The notes under the pieces were generated by a model that saw nothing but the letters and a program-made list of their open reading frames with translations, had not been told where the DNA came from and ran no database searches. From Ruminococcus sp. AF46-10NS (GTDB taxonomy: Bacteria; Bacillota; Clostridia; Lachnospirales; Lachnospiraceae): 25,267 nt of DNA. A program made the translations under genes and the position numbers. The stretch's first letter is position 1; each line of letters begins with the position of its first letter. The stretch lies in assembly GCF_003474435.1 (NCBI RefSeq), contig NZ_QRNF01000042.1, forward strand, positions 1 through 25,267, written 5' to 3'. Shown one piece after another: positions 24,661 to 25,267 of this stretch.

Positions 24661-24690
24661 GCTCATTAAATCTTTAGTGATTTTTAGCAT
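24653..24690 (+). promoter_or_regulatory. Hairpin competing with the tRNA-like acceptor arm
   Basis: ATGCTAAA (24653-24660) is the 3' arm of the tRNA-like structure and is perfectly complementary to TTTAGCAT (24683-24690). Inside, CATTAAA and TTTAGTG add seven pairs. The two folds exclude one another. The HEPN gene starts 24 bases later. Confidence 0.45.
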
Positions 24691-24713
24691 CTCGAAATTC
24701 CTGATATATTACT

Positions 24714-25267
24714 ATGGCAGAAGAAATATTCACAGCAAGTACTGAAAATTTAAGAGATTTAAAAAAACAGCGAAAAAGGATTTGTGCTTTAGTTAATAGA
24801 GCCATTCGTGAAAAACAAGATCCTGATTTAATTTCTCTGACAAAACTGTATGCTCTTCTTTATTCTGCTTATGTCGAAACTTCTTTCTTAAAACTTATTC
24901 ATACGCCCAAGGCATTTACAGAGTCAGAAATCATTCAAATAATGGCTGAACGTAATTTAGAACAAAAATGGTTAAAATGTGTTGATCTTGCATTTAATAA
25001 ACTTAATACAACTAATTTGGGAGAAGTTGCAAATAAAAAACAAACATTACACAGACTTCTACAAGAATATATTATTGACCCCAGCCAAATAAGAAACAAA
25101 GTTGCACATGGACAATGGGTCTATTGCTTAAATAATGAATGTACAAAAGTAAATCACGATACAACTGCTCTAATGGCTAACTTAGATTTTGTTAAAATCG
25201 AAAAATACTTTTGTATATATGATAAATTCCATCAATGTATTTTAGATTTACTTATATCACACCAAAA
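24714..25267 (+). CDS. HEPN-motif protein, partial (runs off the window)
   Basis: An open frame of at least 184 residues begins at ATG 24714, 12 bases after an in-frame TGA, and is still open at the window edge. It is helical throughout and contains SQIRNKVAHGQW, where Arg127-x4-His132 (RNKVAH) fits the Rx4-6H active site of HEPN ribonucleases. Earlier helices (LRDLKKQRKRICALVNRAIRE and LYALLYSAYVETSFLK) match the layout of that fold. HEPN proteins commonly act in anti-phage defence and toxin systems by cutting RNA. There is no clear ribosome site, and the start follows a tRNA-like sequence and a hairpin. Function is inferred from one motif and the fold pattern. Confidence 0.6.
   Translation, partial: MAEEIFTASTENLRDLKKQRKRICALVNRAIREKQDPDLISLTKLYALLYSAYVETSFLKLIHTPKAFTESEIIQIMAERNLEQKWLKCVDLAFNKLNTTNLGEVANKKQTLHRLLQEYIIDPSQIRNKVAHGQWVYCLNNECTKVNHDTTALMANLDFVKIEKYFCIYDKFHQCILDLLISHQ

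Noticed and set aside
24510..25267. Right attachment site of the element
   Set aside because: I found no repeat of the uvrB-proximal sequence near the right edge. The element probably extends beyond the window.
1..25267. CRISPR array
   Set aside because: No regularly spaced short repeats were seen; the only tandem repeats are the two-copy 41-bp and 74-bp duplications and the micro-ORF doublet.

Overview
The window looks like the chromosome of a gut-type Lachnospiraceae (Clostridia) carrying an integrated, mobilizable accessory element. This rests on recognisable protein families (YesM/YesN two-component system, UvrB, Firmicute-style tandem integrases, MobC and a short relaxase), on strong AGGAGG-type ribosome binding sites and on TTG/GTG starts. 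It is not a database match.

Layout. Positions 1-3800 are core chromosome: a YesM-type sensor kinase and a YesN-type AraC response regulator overlapping in one operon, then a possible 20-residue peptide and a hairpin shared with the convergent gene uvrB (3805-5805, minus strand). The element starts between uvrB and 6030. Its left end is a minus-strand operon of an excisionase-like HTH protein and two tyrosine recombinases joined by a TAATG overlap. The last codon and stop of the second integrase lie inside a LexA-like box that, with a promoter just beyond it, reads into uvrB. A 94-nt leader fold followed by a T run sits between that promoter and uvrB.

Next is a cassette of about 4.8 kb (8839-13679) flanked by 20-bp imperfect direct repeats. 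It holds an unrecognised protein of about 848 residues on the plus strand, facing an SF2 helicase of about 590 residues and an 86-residue protein. Both large genes are broken by exact in-gene tandem duplications (41 bp and 74 bp); removing one copy restores each frame exactly.

From 14044 to 17956 is a plasmid/phage-type recombination operon: DUF932 protein, YqaJ-type exonuclease, a small DUF3848-like protein, a Rad52-like annealing protein and a DUF5688 protein. A small serine recombinase follows with a repeat-rich upstream region, then a small gene carrying two +1 frameshifts. Between 19235 and 19648 lie a long hairpin and two tandem micro-ORFs with near-identical ribosome sites and coding sequence. 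The minus-strand gene at 19649-22688 encodes a zinc-ribbon protein that runs, through a +1 shift at an A4 run, into a protein with three copies of a PH-like repeat. The right part has an Xre repressor, an excisionase-type HTH protein, an oriT-like nested inverted repeat, MobC and a short MOB relaxase. It ends with a degenerate tRNA-like sequence directly ahead of a HEPN-motif protein that runs off the window.

Together this reads as an integrative mobilizable element: it can excise, be nicked and be transferred by a helper, carries its own annealing-type recombination genes, and bears defence-like cargo. No conjugation machinery is visible. Four cargo genes carry frameshifts, and every one is repaired by removing extra bases, while the flanking chromosomal genes are intact.
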